A stretch of 6,703 nucleotides of DNA from Actinomycetes bacterium (GCA_023427825.1 JAEZAI010000480.1:1-6703), one strand, 5' to 3'. Positions 1 to 5,669 are shown, numbered from the stretch's first letter. Made by a program: numbers and translations. The notes: a model not told the origin generated them from the sequence alone.

Positions 1-195
1 GTGTTCGTGATGATCGGCCCGGACCTGACCGCCAAGGTCAACGGCGCGGCGAGCACCGGCGGCGCCACCACGACCACCGTGGCCGGCGGCGGCAGCGGCA
101 CGGGTGGCGCGACCGGCACGGGTGGCGCGACCACCACGACCGTGAAGTCGGGGACGTCCGGCTCGGGCAACGCCACCACGACCACCACCGGCTGA
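1..195 (+). CDS. 3' end of a gene with a Thr/Gly-rich tail; possibly a LytR C-terminal domain protein (partial)
   Basis: The frame is open from the first base and ends at TGA 193-195. The GTG at position 1 is more likely an internal valine than a start, because the first residues (VFVMIGPDLTAK) look like the end of a folded domain. A hydrophobic strand followed by G-x-D-L is how many actinobacterial LytR_C domains end, so this may be the tail of an LCP/LytR-type envelope protein. That is an inference from about 12 residues. The other ~50 residues are low-complexity Gly, Ala and Thr, with two copies of ATTTTV and a final ATTTTTG, probably a disordered tail. otsB starts 8 bp later with no ribosome binding site, so the two genes are probably co-transcribed and otsB translation may depend on this gene. 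The protein could equally be any secreted or surface protein with a Thr-rich end. Confidence 0.5.
   Translation: MFVMIGPDLTAKVNGAASTGGATTTTVAGGGSGTGGATGTGGATTTTVKSGTSGSGNATTTTTG
97..132 (+). repeat. Exact 18-bp tandem duplication in the coding tail
   Basis: Two identical 18-bp units lie head to tail at 97-114 and 115-132, each encoding GTGGAT. They sit in the Thr/Gly-rich tail of the partial gene. The unit is a multiple of three, so copy-number change would keep the frame. Looser copies of an ACC-rich segment encoding ATTTT occur nearby at about 64-81, 129-143 and 171-190. Confidence 0.85.
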
Positions 196-203
196 CCGCC
201 GAC

Positions 204-971
204 GTGAGCGACCTCGAGGCGCTCGAGCCGTTCCGCACCCACGCCGCCGACGCCCTGGTGGTGTTCGACTTCGACGGCACGCTCGCGCCGATCGTCGACG
301 AGCCGGCCGCGGCGGCGCCCATGGAGGGCGTCCCCGCAGCGCTGGAGCGACTGGCGGCTCGCTTCGGCGAGGTCGCCGTGCTCTCGGGCCGACCGCTCGA
401 GTTCCTGGAGCGCTGGTTCCCCGAGCCGTCGGGCGTCACGCTCGTCGGTCTCTACGGACTCGAGTCGCGGCGCCTCGGCGAGCGGGCCGACCACCCCACG
501 TCCGGCGGCTGGCGGGAGACCATGGCCGATGTCGCCGGCCTGGCTCGCCTGCGGGGGCCCGACGGCATGGACATCGAGCTGAAGGGTCTGTCGATCACGC
601 TGCACTACCGGCGGCGGCCGGAGCTCGAGGCGGAGGTGGTCGCCTGGGCGGAGCAGATCGCCGGACCGACCGGCCTGCGGGCCCGACCCGCCAAGATGAG
701 CGTGGAGCTGCACCCGCCGATCGACGAGGACAAGGGGACCGTGCTGCACCGCTTGGCCGCGTCGCACACGGGCCCGGTGCTCTTCGCGGGCGACGACGTC
801 GGCGACGTCCCGGCGTTCCGGGTGCTCGACGAGCTCCGCGGCGCCGGGCGATCCGTGCTGGCCGTGGCCGTGGACGGCCCCGAGGTGCCCGTCGCCATCA
901 CCGGTCGGGCGGACCTGGTGGTCGACGGACCGGCCGCCGTGGCCGACCTCGTCCTGGCGCTCGGCACCTGA
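204..971 (+). CDS. otsB: Trehalose-6-phosphate phosphatase (OtsB, HAD superfamily)
   Basis: A 255-residue cytoplasmic HAD phosphatase expected to convert trehalose-6-phosphate to trehalose, the second step of the OtsA-OtsB pathway. Motif I is DFDGTLAPI (D22 nucleophile, D24 acid/base). Motif II is LSGRP (S61-R63). K164 and K177 (DEDKGT) lie in the region supplying the motif III lysine. Motif IV is GDDVGDVPAF (D197, D198, D201), close to the family GDDxTDE pattern. The insert at about 85-175 has the position and size of the OtsB cap, with SVELHPP as in the family. The length is normal. GTG at 204 is the first sensible start, 8 bp after the upstream stop, and has no Shine-Dalgarno, so translation is probably coupled. 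The otsA gene faces it from the other side, which supports the assignment. A related HAD phosphatase acting on glucosyl-3-phosphoglycerate is a less likely alternative, raised by gpgS nearby. Confidence 0.9.
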   Translation: MSDLEALEPFRTHAADALVVFDFDGTLAPIVDEPAAAAPMEGVPAALERLAARFGEVAVLSGRPLEFLERWFPEPSGVTLVGLYGLESRRLGERADHPTSGGWRETMADVAGLARLRGPDGMDIELKGLSITLHYRRRPELEAEVVAWAEQIAGPTGLRARPAKMSVELHPPIDEDKGTVLHRLAASHTGPVLFAGDDVGDVPAFRVLDELRGAGRSVLAVAVDGPEVPVAITGRADLVVDGPAAVADLVLALGT

Positions 972-976
972 CCGAA

Positions 977-999
977 ACCCGCGAGCGAGCGGCGCGGGT
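977..999. terminator. GC hairpin between convergent otsB and otsA
   Basis: A perfect 7-bp inverted repeat (977-983 with 993-999, core CCCGCG/CGCGGG) has a 9-base loop and nearly fills the 27-bp gap between the two stop codons. Its right arm touches the otsA stop. On the minus strand it is followed by only three T residues, and there is no T tract on the plus strand. Its position suggests a two-way terminator or an mRNA 3' end structure; the activity is inferred. Confidence 0.45.
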
Positions 1000-2390
1000 C
1001 AGTCGTCGAGGGCGGCGAGCTGGTCGTCGAGCCAGTCGGCCGGCGTGCGCGACTCGGCGGACCGCCGCAGCATGGCGGCTCTGGCCGTCCGTTCGCCGGG
1101 GTCCCGGTCGAGTGCGGCGGCCAGCGCGTCGGCGGTCGCCTCGATGTCGAACGGCGAGATGCCGTCGGCCGCACCGACCATCTCGGTCCACGCGCCGGCC
1201 TCCGTGGACAGCACCAGCTGCCCGTCGCGCTCGTTGACCATCGGCCCTTCCTTGGCGACCAGGTTCAGGCCGTCGCGGACGGGGTTGACCAGCAGCACGT
1301 CGTACCGGCGCAGCGCGGCGACCGAACGCGGGAAGTCGTCGTCGGTCATCAGCTCGATCGGCGTCCAGTCCCCGTCGGCCCACCGCTCGTTGACCGCGGC
1401 GGCCGCCGCCTCGACATCGTCGCGATAGCGGGCGTACGCCGGCACGCCGAGCCGCGACGGGTAGCAGCACGCCACGAACGTGACGCGGCCCCGCAGATCG
1501 GGCCGTCGCTCCAGCAGGAGGTCGTAGGCGCGGAAGCCGCGCACGATGTTCTTGGAGAGCTCCATGCGGTCGACCCGCACGATCAGCTGCCGGTCGGCGA
1601 TCAGCTCGTCCAGGTCCACGAGGGCGTTCTCGCAGTCCTCCTCCTGCACCACGCGGCGGAGGTCGTCGATGTCGCTGTTCAACGTGGAGGAGAAGACCTT
1701 GGCCCGGCCGACGTCGGGCACCGTGCCCCAACGGTCCTGGACCGCGGCGTAGTTGTCGGCCCACTCGGGCACGTGGAACCCGCACGCGTCGTGCGCAGCG
1801 AGCGCGTCGAGCATCTCGACGAGCGGACCCGTGGCCATGACGCGAGCGTTGTCGGGCCCGGCGAACGGGGTGTGGTGGAAGTGCACGAGCGACAGGTCGT
1901 CGCGGGCGGCGCGGACGGTCGGGGCGAGCATCGTCAGGTGGTAGTCCTGCACGAGCACGACGGCGTCCTGCGGCGCGTGGTCGATCACGGCCGTGGCGAA
2001 GCGGCGGTTGACCGCCTTGTACGAGTCCCAGCACTCGTGCCAGGCCGCGTCGAGCTCGGGCTCCCGGGTCAGGTCGAACAGGCCGTGGTGCATGAACCAC
2101 AGCGTCTGGTTGGCGACGACGTCGTAGTAGCGGTCGAACTCGTCGGCCGGGATGTCGACCAGGTGGACGGGGTGGCCCTGGGCGGCGGGCAGGTCGTCGG
2201 CCGCTGCCTTGCGGTCGGCGTCGGACAGCGCCGCGGCGATCCACGTGATCCGGCCCTCGTCCATGAGCGGCGCAAGACCGGAGACCAGCCCGCCGCCGCC
2301 GCGTTGGGGCACGAGCGTCCCGTCCTCGTCCCTGTAGCTGAGGGGCCCGCGGTTGGACGCGAGGACGATGGGTCGATCGGCCGTGTCCAC
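999..2390 (-). CDS. otsA: Trehalose-6-phosphate synthase (OtsA, GT20 family; VldE-like variant)
   Basis: A 463-residue GT-B glycosyltransferase expected to join NDP-glucose and glucose-6-phosphate into trehalose-6-phosphate in the cytoplasm. Family features in order: SNRGP (12-16) and the Gly-rich loop GGGGLVSG (31-38); Y89 and W98, spaced like the E. coli sugar-phosphate pair Y76/W85; QDYHL with D149; HHTPF with H173; VDRMELSK with R275 and K280, spaced like the donor-phosphate pair R262/K267; and NPVRDGLNLVAKE with D373 and E381. Thus the catalytic set looks intact. Two parts are unusual: the usual LDYTKG-type motif is MELSKN, and the C-terminal half (VPAYARYRDDVEAA, then PMVNERDGQLVLS) resembles, from memory, the pseudoglycosyltransferase VldE/ValL more than E. 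coli OtsA. The start is GTG 2390; an in-frame TAG 10-12 bases upstream limits it. A TAGGGT hexamer ends 6 bases before the GTG, so the mRNA may be leaderless. Pairing with otsB supports the role. Confidence 0.88.
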   Translation of the reverse strand: MDTADRPIVLASNRGPLSYRDEDGTLVPQRGGGGLVSGLAPLMDEGRITWIAAALSDADRKAAADDLPAAQGHPVHLVDIPADEFDRYYDVVANQTLWFMHHGLFDLTREPELDAAWHECWDSYKAVNRRFATAVIDHAPQDAVVLVQDYHLTMLAPTVRAARDDLSLVHFHHTPFAGPDNARVMATGPLVEMLDALAAHDACGFHVPEWADNYAAVQDRWGTVPDVGRAKVFSSTLNSDIDDLRRVVQEEDCENALVDLDELIADRQLIVRVDRMELSKNIVRGFRAYDLLLERRPDLRGRVTFVACCYPSRLGVPAYARYRDDVEAAAAAVNERWADGDWTPIELMTDDDFPRSVAALRRYDVLLVNPVRDGLNLVAKEGPMVNERDGQLVLSTEAGAWTEMVGAADGISPFDIEATADALAAALDRDPGERTARAAMLRRSAESRTPADWLDDQLAALDD

Positions 2391-2396
2391 GCATCC

Positions 2397-2402
2397 ACCC
2401 TA
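2397..2402 (-). promoter_or_regulatory. Putative -10 element (TAGGGT) of otsA, leaderless arrangement
   Basis: On the minus strand TAGGGT ends 6 bases before the otsA GTG. This matches the actinobacterial TAnnnT -10, whose transcription start would fall at or next to the start codon. No convincing -35 hexamer lies 17-18 bases further upstream. The overlapping GGGTGG could be read as a weak ribosome binding site instead. Confidence 0.45.
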
Positions 2403-2414
2403 CGAGGTCGCCCC

Positions 2415-2436
2415 GTGGGTCCCTGCCGGCACCCAC
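2415..2436. repeat. Inverted repeat between otsA and the glycerate kinase gene
   Basis: GTGGGT (2415-2420) and ACCCAC (2431-2436) form perfect 6-bp arms around a 10-base spacer in the 93-bp divergent region. The repeat lies upstream of both putative -10 elements, so it could be an operator for a shared regulator. No specific regulator is recognised and chance is possible at this GC content. Confidence 0.25.
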
Positions 2437-2469
2437 CCCTCTCCGGGCGCCGCGCGCAGCGTCGCCACG

Positions 2470-2475
2470 TAGGCT
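2470..2475 (+). promoter_or_regulatory. Putative -10 element (TAGGCT) of the glycerate kinase gene, leaderless arrangement
   Basis: TAGGCT matches TAnnnT and ends 8 bases before GTG 2484. The intervening CCACGCCC has no Shine-Dalgarno character. A transcription start 7-9 bases after the hexamer would coincide with the GTG, giving a leaderless mRNA. No clear -35 is present. Confidence 0.5.
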
Positions 2476-2483
2476 CCACGCCC

Positions 2484-3479
2484 GTGCGCATCGTGGTGGC
2501 TCCCGACAAGTTCCGGGGCACGGTGACCGCGAGCGAGTGCGCCGAGGCGCTGGCCGGACCGCTGCGCTCGGCGGGTCACGACGTGGTGGTCCGTCCCATG
2601 GCCGACGGCGGCGAGGGCACGCTCGACGCCCTGGGCGGTCCGAACCGGCGCACGGTGGTGACCGGTCCGGTCGGGGACCCGGTCGAGGCGGAGTGGCGCC
2701 TCTCCGGTCGGAGCGCAGTGATCGAGATGGCACGGGCGTCGGGCCTGGCGCTCGCCGGCGGGCCCGAGGAGAACGACGCGGTGGCGGCGTCCACGCACGG
2801 CACCGGCGAGCTGATCGCCGCCGCGCTCGACGCCGGCGCGAACGACGTGGTGGTGGGCGTCGGCGGCTCGGCGACGACGGACGGCGGGCTGGGCGCGCTG
2901 CGGGCGCTGTACCCGGTCCACCGTCTGCGGGGCGTGCGCCTGACCGTCGCCTGCGACGTTCGCACCCGCTTCGTGGACGCCGCCCGCGACTTCGCCCCGC
3001 AGAAGGGCGCGTCGCCCACCCAGGTCAAGCTCCTCGAACGGCGGCTGGAGCGGCTGCAGCAGGTCTACCTGGAGGAGTACGGCGTGGACGTGTCCGCGCT
3101 GGAATCAGCGGGCGCAGCGGGCGGCCTGGCGGGCGGCCTGGCGTGCGTGGGCGGCGAGCTGCTCAGCGGCTTCGACCTGGTCGCGGAGCGCCTGGACCTG
3201 GACGCGGACGTGGAGGGTGCCGACCTGGTCGTGACCGGCGAGGGATTCCTGGACGAGGAGTCCTTCGACGGCAAGGTCGTGGGCGGGATCGTCGACCTGG
3301 CCCGTCACGTCGGCGTGCCCGTCGTCGCCGTCGTGGGGGAGTGCTTCGACGGGGCCGACGCGCTGGTGCCGACGGTCTCGCTCACCGCTCGCTTCGGTCG
3401 GGAGCGCGCCATGGCCGAGACCGCCGAGCTGCTCGCCGAGGTCGCACCGGAGCTGCCGGCGTTCGCGTCGCCGGCCTGA
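2484..3479 (+). CDS. glxK: Glycerate kinase (GlxK/GarK family), short form
   Basis: A 331-residue cytoplasmic enzyme expected to phosphorylate D-glycerate with ATP; GarK/GlxK members usually give 2-phosphoglycerate. Family motifs in order: IVVAPDKFRGT (3-13), MADGGEGT (39-46), EMARASGL (81-88), the Gly-rich GVGGSATTDGG (125-135), ACDVRTRF (156-163), FAPQKGA (170-176), GAAGGLAGGL (210-219) and VTGEGFLDEESFDGK (250-264). It is about 45 residues shorter than E. coli GarK. Most of the loss follows ALRALYP (138-144), where E. coli has a longer segment before its VACDV strand. I believe the same short form occurs in other actinobacteria, so it is probably a lineage trait and not damage. GTG 2484 is chosen because the family N-terminus (K/R-IVIAPD) begins there; an upstream extension of the frame would run antisense through otsA. 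It may feed the phosphoglycerate pool used by GpgS, encoded downstream on the other strand, but 2-phosphoglycerate would first need phosphoglycerate mutase. Confidence 0.9.
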   Translation: MRIVVAPDKFRGTVTASECAEALAGPLRSAGHDVVVRPMADGGEGTLDALGGPNRRTVVTGPVGDPVEAEWRLSGRSAVIEMARASGLALAGGPEENDAVAASTHGTGELIAAALDAGANDVVVGVGGSATTDGGLGALRALYPVHRLRGVRLTVACDVRTRFVDAARDFAPQKGASPTQVKLLERRLERLQQVYLEEYGVDVSALESAGAAGGLAGGLACVGGELLSGFDLVAERLDLDADVEGADLVVTGEGFLDEESFDGKVVGGIVDLARHVGVPVVAVVGECFDGADALVPTVSLTARFGRERAMAETAELLAEVAPELPAFASPA

Positions 3480-3480
3480 C

Positions 3481-3520
3481 CGAGCGGCTGCCTGACTCGA
3501 GCGGCTGCCTGACCCGAGCG
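3481..3520. repeat. 17-bp tandem repeat, about 2.35 copies
   Basis: Units lie at 3481-3497 and 3498-3514, with a 6-base third copy at 3515-3520. The two full units differ only at the last base (T or C). Each holds CCTGAC, which also spans the glycerate kinase stop at 3475-3480, so the repeat may have grown from the 3' end of that gene. The TGA triplets fall at 3477, 3493 and 3510. Confidence 0.8.
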
Positions 3521-3565
3521 CCGTGACCTCGGCGGGGGGATCGGTCGTGTGGCGACCGCTCCGTA

Positions 3566-3596
3566 GGCCGACAGCGTTCAGCGGGCCGTCGGCCCG
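3566..3596. terminator. Overlapping hairpins between convergent glxK and folP
   Basis: Two mutually exclusive stems share bases. GGCCGAC (3566-3572) pairs with GTCGGCC (3588-3594) across 15 bases, and CGGGCC (3582-3587) pairs with GGCCCG (3591-3596) across 3 bases. They lie 10 bases beyond the folP stop (minus strand) and about 90 bases beyond the glxK stop. With no T tract, terminator function is inferred from position alone. Confidence 0.35.
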
Positions 3597-3606
3597 AGTG
3601 TGCACC

Positions 3607-4479
3607 TCAGTCGGGGTCGTAGCGGATGGCGTCGTCCATCTCCATGGGCCCGGCGGCGCCGTGGCGCATGGTGGCTCGGACCGTCAGGAAGTCGACGGTG
3701 GCGCGCACGTCGTGGACGCGCACCAGGTCCTGGTCCTGCAGGTCGACCGACGACAGCACGCCGAGCGTGCCGGCGCCTCGGTCCCGGGGCAGCTGCCCGG
3801 TCAGCACGCCGACGAAGTCCTTGCGCGACACCGCCCACAGCACGCGGTCGATGCCGAGCTCGGCGCGCAGTCGCGGCACGGCCCGCAGCACCTCGACGGT
3901 CTCGTCGGGCGCCTTGTAGAGGTCGGGTCCGGGGTCGAGGATCACCTGGTCCCGGTGCACCCCCGCACGGTCGAGCCACTCCATGCGCTCGGCGACGAAC
4001 TGCAGGCAGTCCTCGACCGGGTCGGCCAGCCGCTCGCCCCGGGGGCGGCGCTGCTTGGGCACACCCGGGTTGAAGGCCACGACGATCGATGCGGGTGAGC
4101 CGGCGACCAGGTCGGCCAGCTCCAGGTCGGTGAGCCCCGACGGATCGTTGACGATCGTCGCCCCGCACTGCAGCGCGGCGTCGGCGACCTGGTGCCGGTA
4201 GGTGTCGACGGACAGGGCCACGTCGGGCACCCGGTCCCGGACCGCGGCCAGCACCGGCAGCAGGCGGGCGAGCTCGTTGTCGACCGAGATCTCGGGTTGG
4301 TCCGTGCGCAGCGACTGGGCGCCGACGTCGAGCACGTCCGCACCGTCGGCGACCATCTCGGCCGCCAGGTCGGCCCCGTCCTGCGCCGCCACCTTGTTCT
4401 CGGAGAAGGAGTCGGGCGACGCGTTGAGCACGGCGAACACGCCCGGACGGGCGAGGCCATGGTCGGTGGGCGCGCTCAC
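3607..4479 (-). CDS. folP: Divergent dihydropteroate synthase-like protein (FolP2-like), coupled to gpgS
   Basis: A 290-residue TIM-barrel protein of the pterin-binding (DHPS) family. Canonical DHPS joins dihydropterin pyrophosphate and p-aminobenzoate in folate synthesis. Residues matching the pterin site are present: N19 (LNASPDSFS), D92 (SVDTY), N111 (IVNDPSG), D182 (LDPG), K220 (SRKDF) and H256 (RVHDVRA). Loops differ from canonical enzymes: DGG after PDSFS is ENK; the GGESTRPG loop is GAQSLRTD (R58 kept); the usual MHMRG strand is AFNPG (135-139); and GIGFGKT is PDLYKAP (K189 kept). Its GTG start overlaps the gpgS stop as GTGA, which fixes the start and implies translational coupling. 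No other folate gene is visible. Mycobacterial FolP2 also sits beside gpgS and, as I recall, does not replace FolP1, so this may not be a folate enzyme. DHPS family membership is secure; the reaction is not. No second DHPS can be looked for in this window. Confidence 0.82.
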   Translation of the reverse strand: MSAPTDHGLARPGVFAVLNASPDSFSENKVAAQDGADLAAEMVADGADVLDVGAQSLRTDQPEISVDNELARLLPVLAAVRDRVPDVALSVDTYRHQVADAALQCGATIVNDPSGLTDLELADLVAGSPASIVVAFNPGVPKQRRPRGERLADPVEDCLQFVAERMEWLDRAGVHRDQVILDPGPDLYKAPDETVEVLRAVPRLRAELGIDRVLWAVSRKDFVGVLTGQLPRDRGAGTLGVLSSVDLQDQDLVRVHDVRATVDFLTVRATMRHGAAGPMEMDDAIRYDPD

Positions 4480-5513
4480 CGCTCGACCGTCCGGCCCTCG
4501 TCGCGACCCGCACGGATGAGGTCCAGGTACGCGGCCACCTCGATCATCGGAGGGCGCTCCGACACGTCGACGGGGTGCGGCGCCCGGCCGGGCCGCAGCA
4601 GCTCCGCCACCGCGGGGACCGGCGCGGACCCGTCGGCGACGTGCAGCCCGGACGACTGCGCGTGGCGCAGGATCGTCTGCGTGACGGCCATGGCCTGCGG
4701 ACCCAGGTCCTCCAGCGGGCGGTTGCGGTGGCGGCGCTCCTGCAGGTCCACCTGCACCAGGCCGGTGGTGCCGCGCTGGCGGAGGTAGTGGAGGAGCAGG
4801 CCGACCTCGACGCCGTAGCCCTGCACGAACGGCAGCCGCTCGAGCACGCTGCGCCGCCCGCCGTACTCGCCCGACAACGGTTGGAACAGGCCGGCGAGCG
4901 CGGGGAACAGGAGCGACAACAGCGGTCGCGCCACCAGCTCGGTGACCCGTCCGCCGCCCACGCCGTCCGCCTCGGGCCGGTGGTAGAAGCCCTTGACCAG
5001 CTCGACGTCCGGCTCGCAGAGCAGGGGCCCGAGCAGCCCGGTCACCAGGTGCGCGCTGAAGTCGCTGAGGTCGGCGTCGCACCACAGGACCAGGTCGCCC
5101 GACGTCACGTGCAGCGACTTCCACAGCACCTCGCCCTTGCCGTGGCCGCGACCGAACTCGGGGAGCACGTCGCCGGCGTGGACGACCCGGGCGCCGGCGT
5201 CGGCAGCGTGCCGGGCCGTGGCGTCCACCGAGTGGTCGTCGATCACGACGAGCTCGTCGACCAGGCCGACCTCGACGGCGTCGCGGACCAGCACCTCGAC
5301 GATCGCGCCGACCGTGGCCGCCTCGTTGCGGGCGGGCAGGCAGACCGACACGGTGGTGGTGCCCTTGACGGCCAGCAGCTGGTCGACCGGGTGGTCCGCG
5401 TGGTGGAACGACCGGATGGGCGGGCAGTCCAGCGCGGCGCCGGCGTCGGTGGTCACGTCGGTCGGTCGGCGTCGGTCGTCCGGGCCGGTGGTCGGTCGCT
5501 GCTCGCTGGTCAT
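4476..5513 (-). CDS. gpgS: Glucosyl-3-phosphoglycerate synthase (GpgS, GT81 family)
   Basis: A 345-residue GT-A glycosyltransferase expected to transfer glucose from an NDP-glucose to D-3-phosphoglycerate, giving glucosyl-3-phosphoglycerate. In mycobacteria this starts methylglucose lipopolysaccharide synthesis; in other bacteria it leads to the solute glucosylglycerate. Motifs closely follow mycobacterial GpgS: VCLPARNE (57-64), VDELVVID (85-92), GKGEVLWKSL (125-134), the metal-binding DAD (146-148, in place of DSD), VKGFYHRP (173-180), GGGRVTELVARPL (186-198), QPLSGEYGG (211-219), GYGVEVGLL (232-240, E236) and HRNRPLEDLG (262-271, H262). The length is close to the mycobacterial ~324, with a longer hydrophilic N-terminus of about 40 residues. 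ATG 5513 has no clear ribosome binding site. The true start could be further in, but the core motifs begin near residue 50, so function is unaffected. It leads a two-gene unit with folP. No glucosyl-3-phosphoglycerate phosphatase of the mycobacterial histidine-phosphatase type is in the window. Confidence 0.93.
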   Translation of the reverse strand: MTSEQRPTTGPDDRRRPTDVTTDAGAALDCPPIRSFHHADHPVDQLLAVKGTTTVSVCLPARNEAATVGAIVEVLVRDAVEVGLVDELVVIDDHSVDATARHAADAGARVVHAGDVLPEFGRGHGKGEVLWKSLHVTSGDLVLWCDADLSDFSAHLVTGLLGPLLCEPDVELVKGFYHRPEADGVGGGRVTELVARPLLSLLFPALAGLFQPLSGEYGGRRSVLERLPFVQGYGVEVGLLLHYLRQRGTTGLVQVDLQERRHRNRPLEDLGPQAMAVTQTILRHAQSSGLHVADGSAPVPAVAELLRPGRAPHPVDVSERPPMIEVAAYLDLIRAGRDEGRTVER

Positions 5514-5539
5514 GGGTGCATCGTCGTGATCGGACCCGG

Positions 5540-5562
5540 CCGGGCCGATCGGAACGGCCCGG
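5540..5562. repeat. 8-bp GC hairpin in the gpgS upstream region
   Basis: CCGGGCCG (5540-5547) and CGGCCCGG (5555-5562) are perfect arms around a 7-base loop. It lies 26 bases upstream of the gpgS ATG and just inside a possible minus-strand -10. If that promoter is used, the hairpin would form at the 5' end of the gpgS mRNA. An mRNA-stabilising or translation role is inferred only. Confidence 0.4.
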
Positions 5563-5564
5563 GC

Positions 5565-5570
5565 AACCTA
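5565..5570 (-). promoter_or_regulatory. Possible -10 element (TAGGTT) for gpgS-folP
   Basis: On the minus strand this is TAGGTT, a TAnnnT match, 51 bases upstream of the gpgS ATG. No good -35 is seen. It would give a leader of roughly 45 bases that contains the 8-bp hairpin at 5540-5562. Confidence 0.3.
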
Positions 5571-5617
5571 TCCGCACCGCTGGCGGGAATCGTGCGCGCC
5601 GTCCGTGAGTTGAGTCA

Positions 5618-5630
5618 GTGGCGTCGCCAC
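5618..5630. promoter_or_regulatory. Perfect palindrome, possible operator, between gpgS and cysO
   Basis: GTGGCG-T-CGCCAC has 6-bp arms around a single central base. It is in the middle of the 222-bp divergent region, upstream of the candidate promoters of both genes. The tight centre suits a dimeric repressor site better than an RNA hairpin. The regulator is unknown. Confidence 0.3.
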
Positions 5631-5639
5631 CTGCGGGAC

Positions 5640-5669
5640 TTCACGTGGCCCCCACGGCTGGTGGAGAAT
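5640..5669 (+). promoter_or_regulatory. Candidate promoter of cysO
   Basis: TTCACG (5640-5645) and GAGAAT (5664-5669) are 18 bases apart and moderately resemble housekeeping -35 and -10 boxes. Transcription would start near 5676-5679. That would give either a ~57-base leader before ATG 5736 or a leaderless mRNA beginning at the in-frame GTG 5679. Confidence 0.4.

Noticed and set aside
1773..2483. A 237-codon upstream extension of the glycerate kinase frame.
   Set aside because: It runs antisense through otsA and reads as Val/Gly/Arg/Asp-rich filler. The family N-terminus starts at GTG 2484.
898..2733. A 611-codon minus-strand open frame over otsA and the start of the glycerate kinase gene.
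   Set aside because: Its product is Arg/Pro/Gly-rich with no motifs. It is an out-of-frame shadow of otsA caused by high GC content.
2537..3526. A 329-codon plus-strand frame overlapping the glycerate kinase gene.
   Set aside because: It is the +1 shadow of a clear enzyme gene, with Arg/Gly-rich low-complexity translation.
3607..5577. One 656-codon open frame covering folP and running on through gpgS on the same strand.
   Set aside because: Only the part from GTG 4479 has DHPS motifs. The rest is Arg/Gly/Pro-rich and is gpgS read in the wrong frame, not a fusion protein.
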